Source of the DNA: Valencia hispanica
Lineage: Eukaryota; Chordata; Actinopteri; Cyprinodontiformes; Valenciidae
NCBI GenBank assembly: GCA_963556495.2
Contig: OY747702.1
Coordinates: 196,001-260,000 of the forward strand
DNA length: 64,000 nt
Reading direction: 5' to 3'
Below are positions 1 to 9,639 of the stretch, piece by piece. Position numbers and translations under genes: made by a program. Below the pieces are notes generated by a model, which saw only the letters and a list, made by a program, of their open reading frames with translations, was not told where the DNA came from and did not search any database. Positions within the stretch are counted from its first letter, which is position 1. Every line of letters starts with the position of its first letter.

Positions 1-636
1 ATTTTTTCTTCTTTCACGCATCAAATTTTTACTCACTGGCTGTTGTCCCTGTGAAGGAAGACCCCATCCAACTGTTGCTCCGGAAGAAACCCCGGATCTG
101 CCGGCCTCCTTTTTTACCTAACGGTGGGGTGGAGGACTTTGATACTGGTTCCGAACCAGGTTATGGACGGACTCTCAGCAGCCTGCGGTTCCTCCCGGAG
201 ATCCAGTCCGATCTGAGATCCTGGTCAAAGGAACAAGAAATGCCAGGGTTAAAATCGCTCTCTCATCTCTGAGTTTTCTTTTTTAGACATTCCGTTGTTT
301 CTCAATCCACGAGCTGCTCCCACTCAGCCTTCTTCGTGTCCAACACGCAAGCTTTCAGTAAGAAGCGTCCTAGCTTACCTTAGGGCCGGCCACACCCTGA
401 GTTCACCGACCCGGTCGGCTCTATTTAACTCAGCAGAAACAGATATCATCTACTGGAGAACAACAGACAGAACATTTTAGATTAGTCAATTTTGCGCCTC
501 GTGTGTCAGCGCTTACCAAATAACTTCAGGCCTGGGTCACTTCCGTCCTCCGATCTCCAGTATCTGTTAATCACAACAATTTCCAAACTCACGTTTTCCT
601 TTGCTTCTTCCAGAAATCACGTCGGGGTCACCAAAT
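1..636 (-). mobile_element. Internal leader of a minus-strand LTR retrotransposon, cut by the window edge
   Basis: This stretch lies downstream, on the minus strand, of the LTR at 637-1061 and of a tRNA-Trp primer-binding site at 614-633. By position it is therefore the 5' untranslated leader of an LTR element whose gag-pol would lie beyond the left edge. No long minus-strand reading frame is present here, as expected for a leader. The plus-strand ORFs at 51-272 and 295-480 look incidental. Whether the element is Gypsy-like or an endogenous retrovirus cannot be told without its coding part. Confidence 0.6.
614..633 (-). other. Primer-binding site complementary to tRNA-Trp
   Basis: The plus strand here reads as the last 17 nucleotides of a vertebrate tRNA-Trp (anticodon CCA, ending ...CGTCGGGGTCA) followed by CCA, so the minus strand is a perfect 20-nt primer-binding site. 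It starts 3 bases from the TGTTG terminus of the LTR, the expected spacing. The tRNA sequence is from memory. Confidence 0.75.
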
Positions 637-1061
637 TGTTGAGAAGGTGTTTTCACTCTAATTTAAAGCCTATTTTAAAGGAACAGACACACATTTAATT
701 TATGACCCTGGGCTTTCTCTGAGCTCTCATTTCACCTTCCCGTGTGCTCGTTCATTTCTGTAAAAAGGAGCAATAAGAACAACAAACAACATTTATATCT
801 TTTAACAGTGAGACGTCGTTCACTGGACTCAGTTCTAGTAACTGAGTACAGCTTTATCTCAACTTTAGGTTTTTATTTGAAACAACAGTTAAAAAGGAAA
901 CTCCTCCCACATAGATCTTCGTTCACAGAATGGTCAGCTTCTTCACCAAAAGGCAGACAGCTTCTTCACAAAAGGCACACCGGATGTGCCACATTCCTCT
1001 TGATTATTAACGGTTTCTAAGTGTTTCCACATGCACTACAAAATTAGACCCTCATACAACA
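637..1061 (-). repeat. LTR (5' LTR of the minus-strand element)
   Basis: The proposed 425-bp LTR has inverted ends TGTTG...CAACA. Read on the minus strand it contains a TATAAAT box (near 790) and ends directly against the tRNA-Trp primer-binding site. Tc1 transposase-like sequence resumes immediately to the right at 1062, which supports the outer boundary. The second LTR and the target duplication lie outside the window, so the boundary is inferred from the termini only. Confidence 0.6.
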
Positions 1062-1461
1062 TTAACATTATTTATATCTCTTCATCCATCAATGGTTTCT
1101 TTCTTCCCTGATGACATAGGCATATTCCAAGATGACAATGCCAGGATTCATCGGGCTCAAATTGTGAAAGAGTGGTTCTGGGAGCATGAGACATCATTTT
1201 CACACATGGACTGGCCGCCACAGAGTCCACACCTTAACCCCAATGAAGAATCTTTGGTAAATGCTGGAGAAGGCTTTGCGCAGTGGTCAGACTCTACCAT
1301 CATCAATGCAAGATCTTGGTGAAAAATTAATGGAAATAGATCTTGTGACATTGCAGAAGCTTATCGAAACAATGCCACAGAGAATGCTTGCCGTAATCAA
1401 AGCTAAAGGCGGTCTAACGAAATATTAGTGTGTGACCCTTTTTTATGGACCAGGCAGTGTA
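1062..1461 (+). pseudogene. Tc1-like transposase, C-terminal remnant and right terminal repeat
   Basis: The plus strand encodes the typical Tc1 C-terminal catalytic region: a [11 protein letters not shown] block (second catalytic Asp), [10 protein letters not shown](N)E (catalytic Asp changed to His; the E follows) and, after a frameshift near 1255-1320, the closing MPQRMLAVIKAKGG region ending at a stop near 1428. It ends in a Tc1-type terminal sequence CCAGGCAGTGTA followed by TA. The N-terminal half is missing because the LTR element interrupts it at 1061/1062. It is inactive: frameshifted, truncated, with the middle Asp of the DPD/DLN block replaced. Confidence 0.8.
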
Positions 1462-1537
1462 ATATAGAAGGAAAAAGAAATGATTTGCAGCTGACCCAGA
1501 ATAACTATTAAATTATATATAGAAAAAAAACCTTTTC

Positions 1538-1912
1538 ATTAGTAAGTAAAGCTTTATTTATATAGCACCTGTCTAGTGTTTTACATTATAAACATTACAA
1601 CAATCACAGAAAATATAAAACTCAGAAAACAAGAAAATAAACTAGGCAAAAGCAATTTTAGAAATTGCAATTTTAAGCTGCTTTTTAAAGGAAAACTCTG
1701 AATCAGCAGTTCTCAAGCTGAGGGGAAGAAATTTCCAGAGAGAGGGAGCCACTACTGCAAATGCCCTGTCACGTTTAGTTTTTAAACAGGGCTTCTTCAC
1801 AATCAGTAGATGCTTATCATGGGATCTTAAGGACCTGCTGTGGATGTAAGGCTGCAAAAGCTCACAAATATAGACAGGTGCAAGATCATTTAAAGCTTTG
1901 TATGTTAAAACT
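1538..1912 (-). pseudogene. LINE reverse-transcriptase C-terminus and 3' tail (CR1/L2 group)
   Basis: The minus strand encodes the C-terminal domain seen in CR1/L2-group ORF2 proteins: TYKALNDLAP, then a DRAFAVVAPSLW block and FKKQLK near the end, with the stop around 1642. A short 3' region with TATATAAATAAAG follows. It is strongly 5' truncated. The upstream side abuts a SINE at about 1913. Confidence 0.75.
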
Positions 1913-2204
1913 ATCTCCAGCAGTCATTGGGCGAGAGGTGGAGTATACCAGGTTATATACCAGGTCAATAGCAGGTCAACATAGGGATAAACAGGACCAA
2001 CAACCATACAGGCAGACACTCATAACTGAGGGCAATTTAGAGAGACTAATTAACCTAACCGTCATATTTATAGGACTGTGGGAGGAAGCTGGAGGGAACC
2101 CACATAAACAGGCAAACCTGATGCAAAAAACCCCAAGTGAAGATTCAAACCCAGGATATTATTGATGAAAGGCAACAGTGCTACCAACTGTGCTGCCCAG
2201 AAAA
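1913..2204 (-). repeat. DANA/HE1-like tRNA-derived SINE
   Basis: Read on the minus strand this is the widespread fish repeat that begins GGGCAGCAC, carries a pol III A-box-like GTTGGTAGCACTG and a B-box-like GGGTTTGAATC, then CCTCCCACAGTCC, and ends with CGCCCAATGACTGCTGG. That order matches tRNA-derived V-SINE/DANA-type elements known from teleosts. Its 3' end joins directly to the LINE remnant at 1538-1912. Family assignment is from recall. Confidence 0.65.
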
Positions 2205-2224
2205 TCTACATATCATGGCTCATA

Positions 2225-2770
2225 CGGAGGACATAATATAAAGAAAGTTTACTTATATCAGCCTGAAAATTTTCTCAAAGACATTTATAAGGCTTTGAGA
2301 CTCCAGTAAACCAAAGGGAGAGGCATTATTCACTAACAGAGACAACATTGTTGGACATTCCCAAGCGTGGCTGATCTACCAAAGTTCCACCAAGAGTGAA
2401 TAAATGACTCATCCAGGAGGTAAAAAAGAACCTAGAACAACATCTAAAGTTCTGCAAGCCTTATCTGTTTTATTCGAGGTCAGAGTTCAAGATTAAACAA
2501 TAAGAAAGAGGGAAGAAAAAATTAGCCTCCATGGGAGAGTTGCAAGGCCAAAACCACTCCTGACCCAAAAGAACACAAAGCCCAATCTTTCGATTGCTAA
2601 AAAGCATCTTGATGATACCTAAGACATGGGAAAATGTGGAGTGGAACAAAACCTTCCACTCCTTTGTAAAAAAAAACCCAACAAACTTGCAATTTATCAC
2701 AAACTCTAGTTAGCAGTTATTGTTCCCTGGTGGAGGGGGTGAAATCAGTTACAAGACTAGGCAGAACTAA
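2225..2770 (+). pseudogene. Tc1-like element, internally deleted
   Basis: Sequence around 2395-2660 corresponds to the N-terminal and first catalytic part of a common fish Tc1 transposase (KKEPRTTSKVLQALSVLFEV region, then GRVARPKPLL and AKKHLDD in shifting frames). From about 2665 it jumps to the C-terminal end (LANLS/YHKL region, 2685-2760). About 600 bp of the middle, including the central catalytic residues, is absent. The minus-strand ORF at 2470-2700 is its shadow. The element boundaries are approximate. Confidence 0.65.
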
Positions 2771-3018
2771 CAAAGCAACAACCTAAATAGTGTTTGTTCT
2801 GAAGAAGGAAGCTAATGGGCATCTCAGCAAGGCAGAAGCTACCATTTTGTGCCACAACAAGCTGTAGATGGTAAATAACTTCCTGTAAAATGCTTCAGAA
2901 CCACGCCTCCACTGTGAAGCACCTACATTCATTTAAAAAATCAATAGTCTAATCACTAGGTCAATAACTAGAGGAGACTGTAATATTCCCTAACAATGTA
3001 TTATGAAATGGTTACATC

Positions 3019-3646
3019 TGTCATGTTTTAAGGAGTGAGGACCCAAATGCAGCAAAATTTGGAATTTAATTAAACCAAGAACAATAAACCTTTACACTTA
3101 CAAAGCCTCAGGGGAACCAGGGAAACATGGGGAAAGTAGAAACAAAGAAATCAGGAACCAGAAAGTTTGACAACAGACCAGCGAGTAGTGACTGAATGAT
3201 TGCTGAATATATACTGAGGAGGGAATGAGGAAGTGACAGAGAAGATCAAGGACTAATTAGTGAAAGCAGATGCAGGTGAGGGCAATTAGTTAAACTGGGT
3301 AAGGAGCAGAGTGACATGGAGACAACAGGAAAGGCAAGGGAAACAGAAAACTTTAAATAAACTAGAAACTAACTAAAGATAATATCTAAGGAGGAATCTA
3401 ATGGGATACTAGAGAACAGGGTTTGGAAGGAAGAAATAAATTGGGAAACTATCTAAAGAGAAATAAAATAAGGAAACATAAATAAGAAGAGGGACACAAA
3501 CAAAAGGTGAAAACATCTAAGAGCATGAAGGGAAAATGAAAACAAGGAAGTGCTATAAAATAAATACCAAAGAATACATTAAAATGATAAATAAACCGAA
3601 TGAGGAAGAGAACTACGTTTAAACACAAAACCTAAGAACTATGACA
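3019..3646. mobile_element. 628-bp TG...CA element with 5-bp target duplication ACATC
   Basis: The element begins TGTCATGTTTTAAGG and ends CCTAAGAACTATGACA, an imperfect terminal inverted repeat of about 16 bp. It is flanked by identical ACATC at 3014-3018 and 3647-3651. The interior is A/G-rich on the plus strand and has no ORF. TG...CA ends plus a 5-bp duplication could mean a solo LTR, but the long inverted repeat also fits a non-autonomous DNA element. Confidence 0.7.
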
Positions 3647-3702
3647 ACATCATACAGAGCTAAACGTTCATTGAACAATCTACAAATAGCCGTCATGGAA
3701 AT

Positions 3703-4392
3703 TAGGGATGGGCATTCGATTAAACTGTCTTCATCGATCATCGGGAGAATTAACGATCGATTTTCGATTAATCATTGATATTTTATATTAAAATCGTCGC
3801 TGTGATACACATACCTCCGTGCTAACTTGGCAAGCCTCTGGAATCTTGTTTCATTCATTTTCCACCCGTCTGTAGGGGAGCAATCCAGGGGTGGCAGAGC
3901 CTCCCTCAGAAAGTAATCGGTGAGTAAGTTTCTCTGCTCGTTGTGCATCTCTGCTCCTCCGTGCTAACACCGACTTTATGCTAGGTTGAGACCAAGAGCA
4001 GGATGCTCCGCTTCTAACCAGGGTTGGAAGTGCGTTCAAGTACTTATACACAGCTTCGCAGTGTTGGCAGTGAACCGAGACTTTTTTGTTTTGTTTGTTT
4101 TTTTAGTCAAAGTGGTCCCACGCCACACTTTGCTGCGACCTCTTCATGACAATGCTACTTTTGAAATACACAGAAACTGGCAAGAAACTGAGTCGGCCTG
4201 TGGGTTTTATTTTCAGTCATCGCCCTCGTGTAGTCAAGTGTTTAATTACGACCACATAGCAAAATTAATTGCATTGCTTCAAAACTCACACTACGCAACA
4301 GAACATGCGTTAATTGATCGGTAAAAAAAATGTCATCGATGAAATTCTTAATGATCAATTAATCGATCGTCAATTAATTATGCCCATCCCTA
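3703..4392. mobile_element. hAT-like MITE (690 bp)
   Basis: Ends are TAGGGATGGGCATTCGATTAA and TTAATTATGCCCATCCCTA, inverted repeats of the kind common in non-autonomous fish hAT elements. The flanks ATGGAAAT (3695-3702) and AAGGAAAT (4393-4400) are an 8-bp duplication with one mismatch. Sub-terminal ATCGAT/TTAATCGAT repeats are dense. The ORFs at 3851-4051 and 3986-4324 lie inside and match nothing I recognise. Confidence 0.75.
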
Positions 4393-5136
4393 AAGGAAAT
4401 CAATAATTACTAATCATTCAAAAATAGTTTAGAACAACAGTTAAAAACACACAATATACATAGTAAAATGAGTAGTGTTAATGCAACACAAAGAGTCAAT
4501 TTCAACACTGAGCCAGTGAACATATGGTCCTGCCCTGTAGAGTGTAAAAGTTACACTGATCTCAGTGATATATTTTCAGGGTCAATTTTACTCTGATTAG
4601 AGTTAAATTCAGTTAAAGAGTAAACCTCCATTAACTCTCACAATTGTTAATATACTTTTGTTCTATGAGATAACTAACACCCTCAGTGTTATTTAAATAT
4701 GACACTGCTACTTTCCAAGTGTTATTCTAAATCATCACCAACAATTTTTCTTAGTAAGTTTAAAATCTATGTGACAATAACTGTTAATGAAATAATAACT
4801 CTAAACAGTGGTAATATGTAACTAATCAAGTCAGTGTCACAAAAATTTTACTCTATTTTATCATAAATATATTGTTAATATCCACATATTCATTGAAATC
4901 ACAATAACTTAAACAAAATATTTACTTTAAATGTCTTACTGATACACAACTAAAACATGACTAAAATATTTGTAAAGAGACAGACAATTATCTCCCATGT
5001 CTTATCAGTTTATTATATTTAGTAAATAAAATTCACTTACAGGCTTCTTTACATTTTCAATTTGCTTGCAAAGAAAAAAAACACAAGATGCTTATAAGAC
5101 ATGGTGAATTTACTGAAACATGAACCATTTCTCTGA

Positions 5137-5771
5137 AGCCCCTTTCAAACAGGCCGGAAAAACGGTAATTTTCCGGACTTCGTCTGTTTCGCTTTTGAGT
5201 CTGAAAGCAATCTTCCGGACTTTGTCCGGATATCTTTTATCGATAATTTTACAGATGAAGACCAAATAACAAGAGCAGACTTTCTGCGGTATGGGGTTTG
5301 CGTTCAGATTATCAGGTAATGTTCCAGGAAAGCTGGAGGGGTGTGGGGCGGTGGGGAAAAGGGGAGAGGGGCAAGGAACGCTGTGAGCGCACACATTGAT
5401 GACGTATAAATGTAACTATTTTCTTTTCATCGATGTCTCTTAAGCGTTTCCATGTGCGCAAAATTGAACACATCACAAAGTTGAGCCCTGCGAGTAGATC
5501 TGCTGTTTCGTCGACCATCTTTGCAATAATCCCTTTGTTTGGGGAAATGACATGTACGCCCGCCGCACTAAGTTTACGTAATATCCACATACAACCTCCC
5601 ACCCTCCGCCCCCCAGACATTCATCTGGATCCTCCGGTACATTTCTTGCTGTGTGAAAGCAGCCAAAGGGCAATATTCCGGAAAAAAGTGGTCCGTTTGA
5701 AAACACAACTTTGGTTAAAGACCGGATGGAGTTGTCCGCAAATATTCCAGAACTTCTGTCTGAAAACGGCT
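5137..5771. mobile_element. Harbinger-like MITE (635 bp)
   Basis: Ends AGCCCCTTTCAAACAGG and CTGTCTGAAAACGGCT are inverted repeats. Flanks are TGA (5134-5136) and TTA (5772-5774), a possible 3-bp TNA-type duplication. Open frames on both strands (5312-5620, 5433-5807, 5473-5799) overlap each other and match nothing known to me; I regard them as chance. It sits inside the left arm of the outer CACTA-like element. Confidence 0.5.
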
Positions 5772-6027
5772 TTAGGGAAATTTTTTTTAAGAACTTCACA
5801 TGAGTGAACTTTTAAACAAAGGACACATTTCCTCTTCAGTATTAATGAAATTGGTCAGTGACACACTAAATTAAAGGCACCCATTTTCATTACTTTATTT
5901 TATTTTCTGTTTGCTTTTCTTATTTTCTTTTCTTAACATTTTCTTAGTTACTTTATCTACCCAGCCCCTGGAGATTCTGTATTAGACCAGATCTCTTCTT
6001 GGATTACTTTTTGATGGACTTATCAAC

Positions 6028-6483
6028 ATGGTTTTTTGCTCAGCTGAGGATTTTGAAAAACTGCTCCACAGAATTGAGGGCATTGAAACGAAGCTACGTC
6101 GTCTGGAAATTAATTTTGATCTTCACGCTGATTATGGACAAAGTGACACAACTTTACCTTTAAATACAAACAGGGAACAGCCTATCAGCCCGGTGTTACA
6201 TCGATCTAACCGTGTCACAGAGACTCCCTACAGGCGTCTGAGCGGCAGAACTCCGCACTATAATGAAAACTGGCCAGCTTTAAAACGCATGAAATCAACC
6301 CCAGCCTGTTCTCCGAGGAAGAAAAAACAAAAGAAACTCCGGCACAGAGAAACCTCTGAACCCAGAACTGCCGCTTCTGCTAAAAGTAAACAAAAGAGGT
6401 TTCAGCCAAAAACAAGAGATATTTCTCCACCTGGAATCCCGCAGAAAAACAGATTCGCAGCCTTGAGTTCCCACGAAAGATGA
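6028..6483 (+). CDS. LINE ORF1 protein (151 aa)
   Basis: The protein starts with an acidic helix-forming stretch (EDFEKLLHRIEGIETKLRRLE, residues about 7-27) that could be a short coiled coil. It then becomes strongly basic (PRKKKQKKLRHRE, residues about 97-110) and ends near KNRFAALSSHER, a motif common before the esterase or endonuclease part of CR1/L2 LINEs. A nucleic-acid-binding role is expected. It stops at 6481-6483, and open sequence in another frame follows, so the protein is probably truncated by a frameshift. I chose the ATG at 6028 because it is the first in frame after a pyrimidine-rich 5' region. Confidence 0.5.
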   Translation: MVFCSAEDFEKLLHRIEGIETKLRRLEINFDLHADYGQSDTTLPLNTNREQPISPVLHRSNRVTETPYRRLSGRTPHYNENWPALKRMKSTPACSPRKKKQKKLRHRETSEPRTAASAKSKQKRFQPKTRDISPPGIPQKNRFAALSSHER

Positions 6484-6689
6484 CGCAGCCCCCAGGACCA
6501 GTCAGAGCCACCAGGAGAAACCCAGCCGCATCAAACGGACACATAACAAAGTAAGAGCCCCCCCAGCAAAGATTGTTATCATACAAGACGGATCAATTAA
6601 TGGAACTGAGGCTTTTTGTAGCAAGAATACCAAAGTTTATAGCTGCTATATTTGGGACACAATTAACACCTAAACTTTTCTTATCAATG

Positions 6690-9012
6690 ACTTCATCACT
6701 GAGCATAATTTACACGCCCTTTGTTTATCAGAAACTTGGCTAGATGAAAATAACGAAACAACTACATTAACAGAATCTAGTCCTCCAAATTATAATTTCT
6801 TAAGCGAGAACAGAAAACACAAACGAGGTGGAGGTGTAGCCACCATCTTTCACAACTCCATGAACTTTAAAAAGGTAACTCTGGGCACGTTTGATTCTTT
6901 TGAATACCTAGCCACCCAGATAAATGAGCCTAACAAAGCGTTATTTCTAAGTTTATATAAACCACAAAAACTTAACTCTAACTTCTTTAATGATTTCAAT
7001 GACCTTCTTCCTGTAATATGTATATAATCCAATAATTATCAGCAAAGGTTTAAATATTTCTGACATCTCTGTAATTAATATTGCATTATCTGACCATTTC
7101 TGTATTTTCTTTGAAAGTACCATCTCTGCTAAATTATCCAGCCACAGTAAGACCACTATAAAAAAGCGTTTTCTAGGGGACAGTTCAGTAGAAACCTTTA
7201 AACGTATTTATCCTTCCACCACATCCCCCTCATCTCCCAACTCAAACTCAGTAAATAAGTTGGTAGATAATTTCCTTGCGAAAATCTCAGACATCATGGA
7301 TTCCATTGCTCCAACTAAAGTGAAAGTAGTCTCAGGTAGAAAAAAGTCTCAGTGGACAAGTAATCCACTGGTACGTAGTGAAAAAAGAGAGTGTCGACGA
7401 GCCGAGAGAAAATGGCGGACAACTCGACTCCAGGTTCACTGTGAGATCTACAAAGAGAGACTGAATAGATATCAGCTAACTATAAAAGATGCTAGGGAAT
7501 TGTTCTTTTCTGAAATCATCAACAGAAACATTAATAATGCACGGACTCTATTTGCAACAGTGGAAAGACTAACTAATCCTTTAGTGACAGTAGCCCCTGA
7601 ACTAAACTCTACCAGGGCCTGCAATGAATTTGCCAGCTTTTTCACTGAAAAGATTCTAACAATTAGATGGTCAATTTGTACCTCAATATCGAACCCACAA
7701 CTGGTGCCATCCCCAATCAACAACAATGTAGAGAAAATGTCTGAATTCCACGAATTAAACCAGAACAGCCTTGAAAAAATCATTATCCAATTAAGCTCCT
7801 CCTCCTGCTGTGTTGATATCCTACCCACAGCTTTTCTAAAGAAGGTTCTTCCTGTTATTGGTTCTGATCTTGTTCAAATAGTGAACTCATCACTGCTATC
7901 AGGTGTCTTCCCTCAGGCTTTAAAAACAGCAGTTATTAAACCACTGCTAAAGAAGAAAAATCTGGACAACACGTTAATGCAGAACTACAGGCCAATCTCT
8001 AATCTCCCATTCATCAGTAAGATTATTGAAAAAGCTGTGTTTCAGCAGTTAAATGGCTTCATAACAATGACAAACCGTTTTGATGCTTTTCAGGGCTCCA
8101 TCCTGGGGCCCCTCTTATTTAATATCTACATGCTCCCACTAGGCAAGATTATAGCAACCAATAACATTAGCTACCATAACTACGCAGATGACACTCAGCT
8201 CTACATTACAATGTCACCAGGTGACTCTGAACCCATTCAAACCCTAAATCAATGCATTGACCAAATAAATGGATGGATGTGCCATAACTTTCTCCAGCTG
8301 AATAGAAACAAAACTGAAGTGATTATTTTTGGACCCAAGGAGGAACGATCAAGAGTCAGCACACAGCTTCAATTAATACAGCTAGAAACTACTGATCAGG
8401 TTCGTAACCTAGGTGTAGTAATGGACTCAGACCTGAACCTCCAGGGTCACATAAAGGCAATAACAAGGTCAGCGTTCTATCACCTGAAGAACATCTCTAG
8501 GATTAAAGGACTGATTTTGCAACACGACCTAGAAAAACTCATCCATGCGTTTATCTTTAGTCGGATTGATTACTGCAACAGCATCTTCACAGGTCTGCCT
8601 AAAAAGTCAATCAGACAGCTGCAGCTGATCCAGAACGCTGCTGCTCGTGTTCCTCACTAGAACCAGGAAAGTAGAGCACATCACCCCAGTTCTAAAGTCC
8701 TTACACTGGCTCCCTGTAGCTCAGAGAATAGACTTTAAAATACTTTTACTAGTTTATAAATCATTACATGGCTTAGCACCAAAATATGTTGAAGACCTGT
8801 TGTCATGGTACCAACCACCAAGACCACTCAGGTCCTCCAACTCTAGCCTACTAAACATCCCTAGACTCAGAACTAAACATGGAGAAGCAGCTTTCACTTT
8901 TTATGCTCCCCTTATCTGGAACAGACTTCCTGACGAGTGTAGAGCTGCTGAAACTCTGAACTGCTTTAAATCGAGACTAAAAACCCATCTGTTTAGAATT
9001 GCCTTTGAGTAA
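6690..9012 (+). pseudogene. LINE ORF2 (endonuclease-reverse transcriptase), broken
   Basis: Endonuclease pieces are visible at 6700-7020: a CLSETWLDE block with the catalytic Glu and a KRGGGVATIF loop. The GDFN part is missing near 7020, and a SDHFCIFF block returns at about 7090. An open 466-codon frame (7260-8660) carries the linker, then [10 protein letters not shown] (RT motif 1), then jumps at about 8093 from DAFQ to GSILGPLLF. That jump skips the motif with the first catalytic Asp (AFDTVDH in relatives) and about 90 codons. YADDTQLY (the catalytic pair) and NKTEVIIF are present. A frameshift near 8655 separates the C-terminal domain (8647-9012). It cannot be active. Confidence 0.8.
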
Positions 9013-9639
9013 ATGCTTGATGTCATATGTATGAAATCTGTTCCTGCTCTCTTGCTTTTTTTATTTTTCTCTTGCTTTATTGTGTATCATGTGTAATGTG
9101 TGTTTCTTTTATGTGTTTCTTTTAAATCACCAAATCATGTAAAGCACCTTGAATTACCCTGCTGTTGAAAGTGTGCTATACAAATAAAATTGCCTTGCCT
9201 TGCCTTGCCTTTACAGATGCATGACAAGTGTCGGATCAAAGATATTTGTCCTTTGTACCTGAATATCATTTTAATGATCTGAAATCAACAATCTTTCAGA
9301 ATTAAAACATTTTACAATTTTAATATTTATAATTGAAATACATAAAGGTGACAGATTATCTCAGGAAGATTACCACAATTTTGTTTCCAAAAAGAACAAA
9401 ACAAAAATGAACAACACCAGATTTAAGTGTAAATAAATTCCAAAATATTAACACTGTATTATAAAAATGAAATTAACTGAAATTAACAAAAATAGTCATA
9501 CTGCCTTGAGTCTTGCCTCAACTCAACTCTTCAACACCAATTAAATCTTTAAATATACTTTTCTGTCACTAAAATGACCGATCAAGTGGTGCATGAAATG
9601 ACAATATGGAACAATGACTAGGGAGGAATCGTGTGTACC

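Larger units (their letters stand above)
5830..9213 (+). mobile_element. L2-type LINE (plus strand), internally deleted
   Basis: This is a two-ORF non-LTR retrotransposon. ORF1 lies at 6028-6483, and the endonuclease and reverse transcriptase segments run from about 6690 to 9012. The 3' region ends in TTGCC repeats (about 9190-9211), a typical short-repeat tail. The 5' boundary is uncertain. It is inserted in the left arm of the outer CACTA-like element. A fragment of the same family lies on the minus strand at 52685-53005. Confidence 0.75.

Noticed and set aside
1913..2204. A functional tRNA gene
   Set aside because: A- and B-box-like motifs are present but no cloverleaf with matching acceptor stem is seen; the sequence fits a SINE.
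2470..2700. 76-codon minus-strand frame
   Set aside because: Antisense to a recognisable Tc1 remnant.
3851..4324. Frames inside the hAT-like MITE
   Set aside because: No hAT transposase motif; the element is non-autonomous and the frames are on opposite strands.
4440..5100. CRISPR-like short repeats
   Set aside because: The short repeats are irregularly spaced and in both orientations, in a vertebrate genome; they are transposon sub-terminal repeats.
5312..5807. Three overlapping 100-124-codon frames on both strands
   Set aside because: They lie within a MITE, overlap antisense and have no recognisable motif.
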